Assembly (NCBI GenBank): GCA_959347315.1
Contig: OY365808.1
Span: 780,975-844,974, forward strand
Source of the DNA: Bimastos eiseni
Lineage: Eukaryota; Annelida; Clitellata; Crassiclitellata; Lumbricidae
Direction of reading: 5' to 3'
DNA: 64,000 bases
In this document: one piece after another, positions 1-12,800 of the stretch
Layout of the letters: every line of letters begins with the position of its first letter
Position numbering within the stretch: position 1 is the stretch's first letter
Translations under genes and position numbers: made by a program
The notes under the pieces: generated by a model
What the model was told of the DNA's origin: nothing
The model's database searches: none
The model's input: only the letters and a program-made list of their open reading frames with translations

Positions 1-665
1 TACTGACTGATTTATTTTTCCAGATGCTTACCAACTTAAACATGACTGACATTCCCATGGCTAATCTTGATTTTACCTCACTCGCGCAGTCCCCGTCCTT
101 CGTTACTCTGTTCCCCAAGTATGTAAATGAGTCCACTTGTTCCAGTTTGTATCCGTACACTTTGATCAAAAATGCGTCATTGTTATTTGTCATTACTTTT
201 GTCTTTGCTACGTTAATCAGCATACTGTATTCTTTTGCTGCTATCTCAACACGTTGCAGCAACTCCTGTAAATCCTCTGGTGAAGTGGCCAGTAGCAAGA
301 TGTCATCAGCATATCTAAGGTTCTTAATAGTCTTCCCTCCAATTCTGAATCCCTTGTTGTAGCCTAGTAGTGCATTTCGGATTACCTGTTCTGCCAGAAT
401 GTTAAACAGGCTTGGTGATAAATTACATCCTTGTCGGACTCCTTTCTTGATACTAAACCATGTCGACATAATGTCTGTCTTGACAGTAGCTCGTTGTTGT
501 TTGTAGAGATTTCGCAATAGCTGAATGCGGTGGGGTGGGAAACCCATTTCCATCATGGTTATCCATAGTTGAGCGTGTTGAATCTTGTCATAAGCTTTTG
601 TAAAGTCAATGAAGCAGAGGTACAGTGGATGATTCCTTGCTCTCGCTTTCTCCAAGATGATTCTT
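1..665 (-). mobile_element. LINE (non-LTR) reverse transcriptase fragment
   Basis: The minus strand reads open from about 662 to the window edge and encodes the palm region of a LINE reverse transcriptase. In order I see the motif A signature DFTKAYD, the motif B signature GVRQGCNLSPSLFN, and the catalytic YADD box followed by an ILLLATSPEDL stretch. The fingers and endonuclease parts are absent on the upstream side, so the copy is 5' truncated. The 3' part continues beyond position 1. The frame is intact over about 220 codons, which suggests a fairly young insertion. Just upstream (about 673-693) is a short near-palindrome, AAGTTCACAA/TTGTGAACTT. The clade is not assigned. Confidence 0.85.
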
Positions 666-693
666 AAGTTCACAATTTGTGAACTTATGAAAT

Positions 694-3248
694 TATTTAA
701 CAAACTCGAAGTTTATGACACAATTCGTGTGCCATAACCTGTAGGCGGAGTCTGGTGCACTAAGAATAGGTATATGGTGGTGTATATTTTAGGTGCTCTT
801 GTTTTTCTGTTATAGTTCGGAGTATTAACGTTTTAATTGCGTTGCTGTTTGTGGGTTATGTGCGTCAAGATTAGCGCTTAAACTTATCTTATTCAACGAT
901 AGTTTCCGCAAGCACGCCGATGAAACTAGCGTAGGGCGTGGAACAAAACACTTTTTGAATTTATCCAAATGCTGCAAATGTAAGTTGACCACGACTTTTC
1001 TTAGTATGCATCTGAACCTGTTGCGCGTATAATGTATTATTAATAACCGAAGTCTGTGCAACGCAGAACGCAGCGTTTGGAACCCCTTAAAGATTATGGG
1101 TGCCAGGTCGGAACCTGAGGGGTCAAGCCAAGATGTCTGGAGGAGACAGCATGGTGTTACAGGGAATCGGTCGTAATAGTTTGGTTTCTGACTCGACAGT
1201 ACGAATAGGTCACCAAAGTCTACCACCCTACGTGTTCAATAACACATGTATTTGCGAGTGCCTTGTAAGCCCAGGAGGCTAAAATAAACATCCTTAGGTA
1301 AACATGTTAAACCAGGGTCAGTTGGATATTGATTTCAATCGATTTCTCCAATGCATAGGCTTACCTCTTGTCTACTCTGTAGACCCACCAATTATTATTT
1401 CGTCATTGACCCAATTCATCTTTAGAAGGTAGTCAGTCTCGCTGTTCAAGGTTCGCTCACATATTTGATATTTTAATCCTAGAACTCTGACAGCCTTACT
1501 ATTTATTATTACTTTTGTTAAGTGATATTTAAAAATGAGTGAACATCAAGAAACGTGCGTTCAATGACTCTGATAAGCAAAGACTTGTGCAGATAAAACA
1601 CTCGGGGTGGGGGGTGGTAATGCGTCTGTCTTGCTCAATGCAAGAGTTTTATAGTACTTTGACAATGAGTTTTCTCTGTCACTTTTATTAGACTTCTGTC
1701 GTTAAAGCGTTAAAAATCCTTTTGACCTTTTCTGATGTATGCAGAGTCTTTCAAATATAATGAATGGCATGATTTAAACTGGCAAATCTTTTTGTATGTT
1801 ATGCACAGACATCCACCAAAACCACATTGACCTGATTACGACCTGGCTCTATTTTGCTACTGGTTGATGGCTGATAGATTTGAAATTGACGCAATATTAG
1901 TTACTAATTAATAATTATTATTAATAGAATGTCAATGTCTTCAACACTGCTGTGGCTGTCCTTGAAGATCCTACAGATGATTTTGCTGTATTTGTACAGC
2001 TTAGGGTGTTGTTGATAATATTTTTTAGGGAATAGAAGGACCTACTAGAGGTCATAGTCTCATTTGATCCTCATGTGTTCATATGAACATACCGGTATTA
2101 AAAATTTCATGCACATGGTCAGTTTATAATGGGGCAATTAAATTCAAAAGAGCATCTTCTTCTAAAGTGTACTTGTTCTCAAGGTTGTGAAGTTGTTGTG
2201 CACACTTTGCTCAATATAAGTCATTGGGCTCAAGAGAGGGTTGGGGGTAGAGGAGGAAACCTCTAACTCCTACTGACATGTTTTGTGGACTTTTGACTTT
2301 TTGCTCTGGGAATTGAATCTAGAATAGAATGTGTTTGTTCTGTAAGGAATGAAATTGCATCTTCTACTCTGTGCAGAAAACTGTTGGTGAATTTTGTTGA
2401 CCTCAACTTTTAACACAGAATGTATACCTCGACATGTTCCAGAATGCCATTGTCAGTTAACTGCTGATTGTTAAACTCGATTTTCCTTGAGTGACCATTA
2501 AAAGGTCAAAATGACAGACAGTCTATAGTTATTTTACGACTTTTCAGTCTAAACACCTCACGTAATCGCAATTAAATGACGTGAAATGTTCGTTCTTGGC
2601 GTGACATTGTCCCCCACCGGAATCTTCAAATTCTCTGATCCCCAATCTGCCTTTCGATCACCTTTTCAGATACCACTAAGCACAAATAATGTGTCTCCTC
2701 TCGAGTTTTGAAATGTGATGGTAGCCACTTCGGATATCCTACTGTGCTCCATCATATATCCATCAAACTAGTTAAGTTGATGGTGGTTTTCAATTTGAAA
2801 TGTCTTCTTTTACCGCTGCTGACTGTAGAGGTTTCTAAGAAGATAGTAGCCCAACTAGCCGGAACCCACCAGTCCTTTTTTTTTCTTCCCTGTTGTTCCT
2901 ACTCCTGTTGATTGTCAATGTATATTGTATATTGCTCACTTGTCTTCTGTTGGAATCAATAAAACATATTGAATATATCCACATCATTCCCTTGTTAGTA
3001 GCTTCATTGACATCTCTGATCTTCCGCCTCTGGATCTTGTTCTACTAGACTACTCTGCAACCCTTTTCAATGCAAGTGATGCTCGTGGACACGCTGGTGC
3101 CCTGCACATAGGTTTATAATTGTGCTGTAGAGATTCTTCTGGATCTGTCGTTTCCACAGCGGTTACATACTGCTAACTCTTACCTATGACCTATAATGAC
3201 TGCTGCTGTTACTTGTAGTTTCAGTTGAACCACATTGTGGGATAACAA
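694..3248. other. Intergenic, no gene recognised
   Basis: AT-rich sequence with scattered short open frames. The longest (825-1226, minus) resembles no family I recognise and has no splice or codon support. No RNA gene or organised repeat was found. Confidence 0.5.
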
Positions 3249-3907
3249 TTAGGGCATAACCGGGTAGACAATTTCCACCGAGTACTGAATCCGAGCATTT
3301 GGATGCACTATTTGCTGGATCCGGGTACGAACAGATTAGTAGTGGCAAATCTGGCCAGCGACTCAATGAGTACCATCCGTATTCAAAGCGTAGTTAACCT
3401 GCCACGTGCATAGCTAAGGAGAACTATCTATAGTCAATGCAGAGCAATATCCTTCATATAGCGTATCGTCGCACTCTAGGCTATAGCAATATATTTATTA
3501 TTTAATAAATTTATTTGTGAAAAAAAATGTAAAACCTTGTTATAAAATTTGAAATATGAAGTTATCAACAGCGTCTTTACTCTCTAATGTTTACCGGAAA
3601 GTGGGTGGAGCCAATTCAAGTGAGAAAATTACTGATTTGGGGAATACAACCAAAAGAAATTAAAATAAATAAATTAACATTATTATTTTACAGAAAATTC
3701 AATGCAATGTTAAGTTCTTGTTTAGTTCATCAATAACGTATAAGTAAGTCCATTAGTCCTAAATTTATTTGATGAAAAAATATTATTTTTTCAATAAAGG
3801 TTATTTCTAGCTATTTGCGGGTGCCATATTTGCCAAAGCGAATACTTCCGAATAGTCCAATATTCGGCCGAGGCGAATGTCCGAGGCGATTTCCGGTTAT
3901 GCCCTAA
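3249..3907. mobile_element. Non-autonomous DNA transposon (MITE-like), 15-bp TIRs, 6-bp TSD
   Basis: The element starts with TTAGGGCATAACCGG (3249-3263) and ends with its exact reverse complement CCGGTTATGCCCTAA (3893-3907). It is flanked on both sides by the direct repeat TAACAA (3243-3248 and 3908-3913), which looks like a target-site duplication. The interior is AT-rich with no transposase frame. The length (659 bp), perfect TIRs and matching flanks make mobile origin very likely. The superfamily is not assigned. Confidence 0.8.
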
Positions 3908-3913
3908 TAACAA

Positions 3914-5090
3914 AGATCATTAGCATCGCCCTAATTTTTCCAGGCTTGGGACTGGCACTGCCAGAATTGGAAGCAATGTATGCGTCTGTGCATGTTAAGT
4001 ATTTGTTACACACGCAAGTGTAGTAGATCGGATTCTGAGGGGTGTGTTTTGAAAAGATGTCGTGCAAAGGTCAGCGAATCTTCACTGTAGTCAATATAGT
4101 AAGTTGACAAGTTGTGCCTTTTGTGATTGACGATTCTTTGAGATAGAGGAGTAATAGAGGTATAAATAGTAGAGGACAGATATAATATTATGTTTATGTT
4201 TAGTTGCCGTAAAACGACACCAGTATGTCATAACAAGATGACTTGCGATGTCCTCGGCCTTTCATGGTATTTTTCAGTGAATTGATGGATCAGGTTCTTT
4301 AATGGGTGCCCTGACCTTTAAGCTCTCCATGTTCAGACCGTGCTTGCCCGAGATTTAAAATTTTTTACTGTGTAAATCACAGAAAGGGTATCGTACCAGG
4401 CCTTTACAATTCGATTTAAATTTTAAAAGACCTAGTTTAAAAAAACGAAAAATCTGAAAAGTAAAAGTACAAATTTTGGGTTTATTATATTTTTAGTCAA
4501 CAGTTTAAAATTGATTGTAATTGTGATTTGTGACGTTCACCTGGTATTCTTCGCTCACAGGATTTGTCGTTAGTATTAAAGATACAGTGTATGGTGGAAG
4601 TTCTTCATGTAAGCTTACTTAGCGGTCGTAATTTTTGTGTCGGGTGTGCATACGTTAAAACCTAAAAAACTTAAAATTAACTTAAAAACATTAAACTTTC
4701 TTGAAAAATCTAGGGTTTTTAGACTTTTTACCAGCCCTGGATCGTACGCAAGAGGCGCTTCTTTCATATAGGATCTCTTTGTCCTAATAAATGCGACAAT
4801 TTCGTTTACGGGCTGCGGATCTATTATTATAATTATTATGCAACTCTTTCAGACTACGTTGCCAGTTACTTGCGTTTTTGAGTTCAGAGCGGGTCGCGCG
4901 AGTGTGCGTCAGCTTCACAATGACCTCCTTTTCACGCAGCCCTTCAAGGAATCTTTTAATACTCCGTCGTTTGCTTTGTTAGACCTGTTTTTCTTCAGCT
5001 TTTGTCGACATCGGTTGTTAGTTAAAGTTGTCTCTATACCACTTTTCATGTCGTGAGTCGTGACTTGAACCCGCGCAGTTTCTGCTACCT
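3914..5090. other. Intergenic, no gene recognised
   Basis: AT-rich sequence. Runs of A and T around 4340-4740 show loose inverted symmetry but no clean terminal repeats. No supported coding region. Confidence 0.45.
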
Positions 5091-5099
5091 CCACCCTTC

Positions 5100-5690
5100 G
5101 TCGCAATTCACAACTAGACTTGACTTCTGTTGATCGCTCTATGCTGACCTCCCGGCTAGTCGACTGGTGTGCCTGGATAGGATCTTGCCCACGGCTGCCC
5201 GCTTAATCGATTGTAGGCTCCTATATCAAAATTTGGGAATGTCTCTACTTGGTCATGATGGACGTTCTCCGCTGGTTCCCCGCTGAGCAGCGGATTGCAT
5301 AATACGCTATCTTGGCATACGCAATCCGCTGCTCTAGACTAGGGCAATCGCTGCCCTAGTCTGGCGCTGCATACAGGGCTCGCTTCTGACTATCTTCACG
5401 AGCTCTGTAGCCCAATCCTTAGTGAATGCGGGGCTATCGAGTCCATTGCATATCTGAGCAAGGGATTCTTGTCCCTCTTCCTCGTACTTCCACTGGGCAC
5501 AACCGCGCTTTCTTTGTGGTTGGCCCCTCTGCGTGGAATGGCCTCCCTCTTGAGAATCGCTTCTTTCCTAGGACCTTCTTTCTTATATTCTCTTCTCACC
5601 TAAGACATATTTCGCCGTGGAATCGGTAGCATCTCTTTGTAGTTTGCTTGTGGAGGTGCTATAGAAATGTTCGATATGAATGAATGAGTG
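5100..5690 (+). mobile_element. LINE 3'-end remnant (plus orientation)
   Basis: The frame at 5426-5629 contains the segment PRTSTGHNRAFFVVGPSAWN, the typical pattern (VPRTxT...RAFxVxGPxxWNxLP) at the C-terminus of many LINE ORF2 proteins. It is followed by GGTGCTATAGAAATG near 5653, resembling the shared LINE tail seen elsewhere in the window as GGCGCTATATAAA. Upstream frames are broken, so this is a dead 5'-truncated copy. Confidence 0.6.
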
Positions 5691-5710
5691 AATGGACGTA
5701 GCTGGGTCAT

Positions 5711-5769
5711 GACGTAATTTAGCATGACGTCACGGTGACACCCACCGTGACGTCATGCTAAATTACGTC
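5711..5769. repeat. Perfect inverted repeat, 27-bp arms, 5-nt loop
   Basis: Arm 1 (5711-5737) and arm 2 (5743-5769) are exact reverse complements separated by ACACC. Each arm contains the CRE palindrome TGACGTCA, at 5725-5732 and 5748-5755, so the structure carries two full CREB/ATF-type sites. It may be a very short foldback element or a hairpin-forming regulatory site; which one is not known. Confidence 0.85.
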
Positions 5770-8700
5770 TATAGTTTTATGTCCGATTGCTGTTCATTCG
5801 GAACATTCTCACTGCAAGATGCACATAATATCCAGTTATAACTGGCTGTGGGCAGTTTTGGCCAAACAAAAGCGCGGCTCTTCTCTCTGACTTGGCTACA
5901 ACGTCTGATGAATGTGCTTTTCACACAGATTGGGAGAATTTTGGTCTGTTAAGTTAACCTGCCTGGCTTGATACGGTGCTGTGAGCAGAGCTATTCTACG
6001 GGGAGCCAATTGATCAATTCAGTTGTGCCGAGTGAACTTGGAAACACGTGTAACTACGATGTCTATTTATATGCCTGTCTGTGTGTCTGTTATTCACAAA
6101 CAAACCGCGATTCCTCAACAGCCATGAAATCTTGTACATAACAAACTATCAAGGTTGTCAGTGTTTTTATTATGATTTTTGGGGCAACTACTAAGGCATG
6201 ACAATAATTATAATACTACTAATAATTTTCTTGTACTTCCAAACGAACAAACTGCAGTGTGCTTACAAACAGAGGATGATTGGATGATGAAAAGTTATTA
6301 CAGGAGTCGTATTTAACTGTCGGCAGCCATACAAGGCGACCACTGCGTTATACATCTTGACCAGACATGTGGCAAAGCAGCAGTTTAATGTAGATTTAGT
6401 TGAGGCCAATAGAGTGTCAAAGGTGGAGGATGGAAGGGGTGGGAATTATTGAAGATGTGGGACCTCCATTTTGAGGGGAGAGCCTGTGGAGTGATTTAAG
6501 TGGAGGAGCCTGAAGGAAGTTGGGTGACTGGTGGTATTTGTGGAAAAACTGTTGAATTTAGAAAGGAACATTGATTTATTGAATTGTTAATTAAGGAGCT
6601 TAAAAGAGAATTCCCTTCTCTTTTGTTCTTTCTACTAGGGTGTCTGTGTCTCTGTCTATTTGTATCTCTTCTTATGTATCTTTTTGCTTTTGAGTTATGT
6701 GCCTATCCTGCATGCCTTTCCTCTTTGCCTTTCTCGTGTTTGTCTGCCTGTATGCTTGTCCCTTTCTGGTTTTCTCTGTCTGTCTGCTTGTGTGTGTCTG
6801 TTCATGTCAGTTTGTCTATGTCCGCCTGTTTGTCATGTTGTTTAACTGTGTGTTTGTGGGTGTGTGTTCCTCGGCTGACTGGGTTTTACTCTTATTTCTT
6901 CATTATTATTTACTCCTTCTTTTCTTCAAAACTTTCCAAATTTTTGAGATCTGGTCCAAATGTCAGATGAGCCTCCAGCAGAATTCACCTCGACCTAATA
7001 AAACTTTCCATCCTCCTCCTCCTCCGCTAAGCGATTCTCAGCTATAAATAATTAATGCATGTAAGGACCCCTAAAGAGCTCGGTTAGAGAAATAGAGTCA
7101 CTGTAACTGGGAGGCTCGGATGGCAAAGCAGAGAATTGGTTGCCAGTAGGTTTCAACTGAACTTTGCAGTAATGTTGATAATACTTCAAACTTTGACTAC
7201 TGTTATCTTAAAAGCTTTTCTCTGGTGCTGAGTTTATGCGTCCAATCGTTTAAATTCAATCATTTGTAGAATATATTTAGCAAAAAACCCTTTGTTATTT
7301 CTACTGGGGAGTGGGGCCCCGAATCAAACCTGGCGGAAAAGGACAGATTTTGAGGGGGCTGTAATAAAATGTGTGGGCGAGATCACCATTGGTGGGGGTT
7401 GCAACTCCAGAAGTTTAAAAGACCATTTCAAACTGTCTGACGAACTACGGAAAATGCCTAACGCTGCATTATGGAGGTAGGGCCTACATGTATGCACAAG
7501 AGGAACCAATAGCAATTCGTATCAATACAGAACTAGTAACTTCTATAGCGCAGTTGTGTAGTGCACAATTCATTAACCAATGGAACAAGAAGATCAATTC
7601 ATAATCAGATCAATGGCAGATAGATCAGTGCATAAGATAGACAGAAATAATTATGTCATGATATTTGTTAATGTAGAAAGAAAAAAATCTGACAAAAAAA
7701 CGCAGAAATCCTAACATGAGTGACAGTGAACAATTAAAGTGGCTCTAATTAATAACACACTAGTTGATATTTTTAAATAATGATCGGAGGATAAATTGAG
7801 AGTTGAGTGGGAGAACATGGTTGTGTGCTCTAGGTCTTACTTGGTGAATGGAGGAGTGGGGTGGAGTTGAGGTATACGTTGGTGAAGAGCATGCTTGGGT
7901 TGTGTAAAATGGAGATACTGTTCTGGCCCCTCTGATCCAAAGCAACACTCATGAATAAGCTGGTGTCCGGTGCTTGGCTCAAGAGGTGTGCTATAGGAAT
8001 GTGGGTATAACGATCAAAACTTATTACTCCCATTCATAGCTTTATCATCACGAATACTTTCTAATTCATAGCATTGGTTCATTTTTCGGTTAAGTTCTTT
8101 ATTGTCAAGCTGTTATTACCTGTTGAAGTTGAAAGTGATAAAAAATTTTTGGAGTGCAGTATTTGTTAATGGGTGGTTCTCAGAAGTAGTTTTCTGGAGC
8201 TTCACTTTCATTCAACTGAAAACCATTTTGTTCATTCGCCAAAACCATTAAATTGGAAAATCCTTGGCAGCATAAAGTTTAGCAGTTATGGCTAAACTGC
8301 TCATTGCCCCAACCAAGGTGAACATCAGAAAATACTTGGTACTAAGTTTTTGTATGCCAGAGCATTATTTTTTTGAGATATTGGGTCCCATCTGTGCCCC
8401 CCTAGGAAACTCAGCTAAAAAAACTGATTTCACCAAAACGGAATACCTATAGCAGCCTTGTAACACTAAGTTTAGCAGTTGTTACTATTTTTATACAGAT
8501 CAGCTCTTTTGGGTTTTAGAAAATATTTATTGATGGCAAGGTTTGCAGTTTCTCAAAAGGCAGCAATTTTGGACATAATTTCTACAAATTGTTTTATATT
8601 GTACTGCTAAGGTTAACATCAAATGATGTATTTTGTGTTTGAAGATTAGTAATTAAAGGTTGTTTGGTTAAGTTATGGTGACTATGATGAAACATGAAAA

Positions 8701-8814
8701 TCGATTATGCAAAAAAGAAATTATTAGGTGATTATGAAGGAATTTCGAGATTAAAATTTGCATGCTATGGGATTTTGATATATGTTTTTTTAATGATGGA
8801 TTGATTTATTTTAG
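5770..8814. other. Intergenic upstream of RhoBTB
   Basis: No coding region is supported. A pyrimidine/TGTCTG-rich low-complexity stretch at about 6600-6870 opens several hydrophobic frames that I treat as noise. The 5' untranslated exon(s) and promoter of RhoBTB should lie here or further upstream, because the first coding exon begins at a splice acceptor (8813-8814). I could not locate them. Confidence 0.45.
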
Positions 8815-8825
8815 AAGACGCTTCT

Positions 8826-9833
8826 ATGGATGGAATAGGAAATCCGAGTTTTGTGGAGGACGTTAATAAGCTCCATGTGGTGAAATGCGTTGTTGTTGGT
8901 GATAAAGGTGTTGGCAAGAGTCACCTGGTGTGTGCCAAGGCCTGTGGTACCAAGTACACTCTACGAGAGCTCATACAGACGCACATCAGTACAGTCTGGG
9001 CGGTTGACCATTACCGTACCAACCCAAAGGTAACTTATTTACATTTACCCGTATCCTCCGTTCGGTTGACTAGTCCTTCTTTCAGTAGGCGGCGGTATTG
9101 GTTAAATTAGATGTATGACGTGATGGGCACCTTTAATGGCTGCTGACAGTTAAGTTCGACTTCTGTAATAACTTGTCATCATTTGTTCATAATTATTGTA
9201 CTTGTAATCATACTGCGGTTTGTCAGTTTGAAATTTAAAAAATTTTGATTATTGTTTACTACCTAACGTAATCGAGTGTTTGTTTAGTGCCACTTTAGGT
9301 CAGAGGCTCTCCCGAATCGAGCCAATATGTCATCACTGATAAGTGACGAAGAGGATAGTTTTCAGGTGCTCAGTGCTCACGGAACCGATCCTAAGGGACT
9401 GATGTAGCCACTTCCAGCTGGAGGGACCTACAACTGCTACTACTATTATGTGACATTTACTACCAGTGCTTGTCTGATACTCCAACTCTTTCTCTTCCTA
9501 AAATGTTTGAACACTCTCCATTTCTCATTGACTTTCAAGAATATATTTATATCTTACACCTCTTGACCTGGCAACTGATTCGCTTACACTCATTAAAATT
9601 TGCATAAACAAACTAAGAATAATGATCATAACAATAGGAATAGTTCTAATAATAATACTAATAATAAAACTAGTAATATTATAATATAATAATAATAGTT
9701 AATTATAGTATTAATAACGATTATGAAAATAATAATAATAATAATATTATAATGATATTAATATTTAACAATAGTAATGATACTAATAATAATGATAATA
9801 ATAATAACGATAATTTATTAATGTTGATTATTA

Positions 9834-9876
<43 letters not shown>

Positions 9877-12800
9877 ATTATTATTTTATTATGCTGTTAT
9901 CGCCCATGTGGGCGAGCTAAGTGAGTGGTGGCAATGTCCTGAAGAGGCAGGCGGCGTTCCCACGCTGAAGAACAACCGAGATACAAATATTTTGTATTTT
10001 CATTAATAATAATAATGATATTTCTTGAGTTTTAACTCGTCTCATCCGTTACTTGTTTTGTGACATTTTTAGGTCCAGCGTCGTTCCATCTGTACTGTCG
10101 AATGTTGCACCTGTTCGCTGCGTCTCTGGGATACGTTCGGAAACCACGAGAAGGATCGCCAGTTTGCGTACAGCAGGTACGTATTGTAAACCTTGTAATA
10201 GTACTCAATAAGATTCATTATTTTGATACCAAAGTCTTGTATTTGCTTGATAACATTATGTGTGTGTACTGCAGAAGAGAGTTTCTGTTGAAAGGAAGTT
10301 TTTGAAGACGAATGGTGCTATTGTGTTAATGTTGTAGTGCTGATGTAGTCCTGGCGTGTTTCTCTGTGGCCAATCATCGTTCCCTGCAACACATTGAGAC
10401 GCATTGGATGCCAGAGATCCTTCGCGTTTGTGGCCATATTCCGGTCATTCTCTGTGCCTGTCAGATTGACATGCGATACCTCTACAAGGACTCCGCCTAT
10501 CAGGAAATGGGAAAGGAAGCCTTCCTTCGGTAAGTGCTTTCCTCAGAGTGGTCAGTGAGTTTCCAAGCCAAGTGATCAACATAAAGTAATTACTGCAGTG
10601 TATCGTATGTAATATTGTATCTTTCTATAGTACCTCTCGCAGAATAACTATTCAAAGGCACTCTCAGCTAAGCATGGAAACCTTGGGGGAAAAGAAACAC
10701 CTTTGAAGAGTGAAAAGCCAATGGTGAGATGCCAGTCATTAGTTTAGTCCTTAGTGATGGAGGAAGGTCATTACAACAGCAAACGGCCAGTGTTAATATT
10801 TGCTCGAACTATCCGTACAACCCAGTGACCCAGGGCAGTCTTAGTCCTAGGCACAAAGAGATCAAGTCGAGCAACAGAGCGCAACTTGCGAGATGAAGTT
10901 GTAGATAACTGCTTTTGGAAATAGTTTGAGAGATATTTCGGGGCACTGTCTAGCTGGGCTTTGCAAACTAGAAAGAGGATCTTGTGTATAAATTGCATTG
11001 TTAGTTAGTGGGGATCTGCTTCTGAGATGACTACTAACAGTGCTTAGAGTTGTGTAGTAAGTATGTTGAATCTGCAGACACTGTTTTGTGTTTGATCACA
11101 TGCATATATCGTGTGGGACATGGTGATCAAGTGGATAGGTCGCTCATCTAATCTGTGTTAAACGTCTCCTCAGCAATGTTCCTTCTAATTTGTTGGAGAT
11201 TTTTGTGTGCAAGACATTTTTTGTGCAAAATTTTGTTACTGGTTCACAATTTTGTGTTCAGATCTGAACTTAATGTGATGACAGTTAAATTATGATCATA
11301 CATAAAAGTTTCTGGTGATAAGTTCTGATAACCAAATAAAAGTCCCTTGTCTAATGATAAATAAAAGGAAGTATCAGCCATAAATAAAAGGAAGTATTAG
11401 CCAAGGAACCAAAGTTTTTATAGTAAGGTAGGCCGCAGCTGGCTAGGTGACTCAATTTACGTAGTTTCATAAAAAATGATTTGTGTGCGTGCGTGCAATT
11501 CACACAGTTTGGAGGGAACATTGCTCGTGAAGTTCCTGAACCACTTTAAACCCTTGTTTCGTTATCTTTCGTATTGTGTTATTTTGCTCCAACTATCCAT
11601 TCAACCCAGTGACACTGTTTCAATTTTTCTGACAAGTGAAACAACTGATGTTGAATTCGATACAACCATTCTCTTGTAAATTTTGCGTCAATATCTAGAC
11701 GCATAAATGCTGATCTTTTTTTGCATGAAGACTTTTCATCGGGAAACAGACCCCAGACAATCTTTCTAATCGATGATTTGAAAGTAGAGGAGAGCGCAAC
11801 AGTTCTTGTGTCGGGTTTTAGGCTAACCCATTTCAAGGCAATATGTCATCTTGGTTTATATTTGAAATGTTGCTTTAGGCATATCGCCTAAATGCAAAGA
11901 ACCATTATGTGAGAGGTGGAAACTGCCGCATTCTGGCTATAGCCAGACCTGAATGGCACAAAGCTGGGCTTATTGAGACAGCTGAGAAAGAGCAACAAAA
12001 AGACCAGTACTACCTCGGATGTTATGATGACACCATTGCATGAGCAGAGCTTTGTGACATCTGCCCCTTAGTATATCAAACTGCAGGGATGTTGTTGGAG
12101 GATGTGACAAAACCGATGATTAACCATTTCAATTCAAAGAATTATCTGCAATAATAAAGTTGTGCATCTTGATGGTAGTAGGTTAAGTCTATTCTTTATT
12201 GAATGGACGAACTATCTGCACTTTGGTGTGTGACAGCAATAAGAACCACAGGAACCCCCTTCCCCTCTGCTGAAAGGGGAGCGGGCGTTCTTGTGGTTCC
12301 ATATGCCCGTACATTAGCTATTTTTTCTCATATAAGATGCAACGAAAAGCTTGTATCTGCATTTAAGCATTTATAAATTGCATCTAGTAGGGTGAACCAT
12401 TCAGTCTGGAAGGCCCCACGAGAAGAAGCAGGTTTTAAGAATAGCAAATGAGGATGGGTGAGGTTATAGGGCTGCAGAGAGGTGGCAGGTAATCCCTTGC
12501 ATCTTGTTGTAGCAGTTAGGCTAAGTTCTGGAAATGAACCAAATGCCAGTCGCTTATTGAAACAGTGAAAACTCCCGTTGTCCAATGTCGTTCATAGGGA
12601 CCGGTTGATGCCATGGCCCACTTGACTGAGTTTGATGGAGCCTCAATGCATCTTAGGAGTTGTTGTTCTGGTCACACTTTTAGGCAAAACATTCTTCATC
12701 TTCTTTCATCCGACAATTGATGGTCTTTTGTTGTTCAAAGGATAATGATTGATGTTGTATCATTGACCGTAACTTTCCGTTGCAGTCTAAGAAGAATCCC

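Noticed and set aside
825..1226. 133-codon minus-strand frame
   Set aside because: No recognisable domain, splice context or start environment; average for random frames in this sequence.
6584..7047. Three plus-strand hydrophobic frames rich in Cys/Leu/Val
   Set aside because: Produced by a TGTCTG/TTCT low-complexity stretch. The apparent membrane segments are compositional.
11879..12043. Exon-like frame [14 protein letters not shown]... after an acceptor-like TTTAG in RhoBTB intron 3
   Set aside because: Splicing it to exon 3 gives an immediate stop, and RhoBTB reads cleanly from exon 3 to exon 4 (13173). Possibly a remnant of something else.
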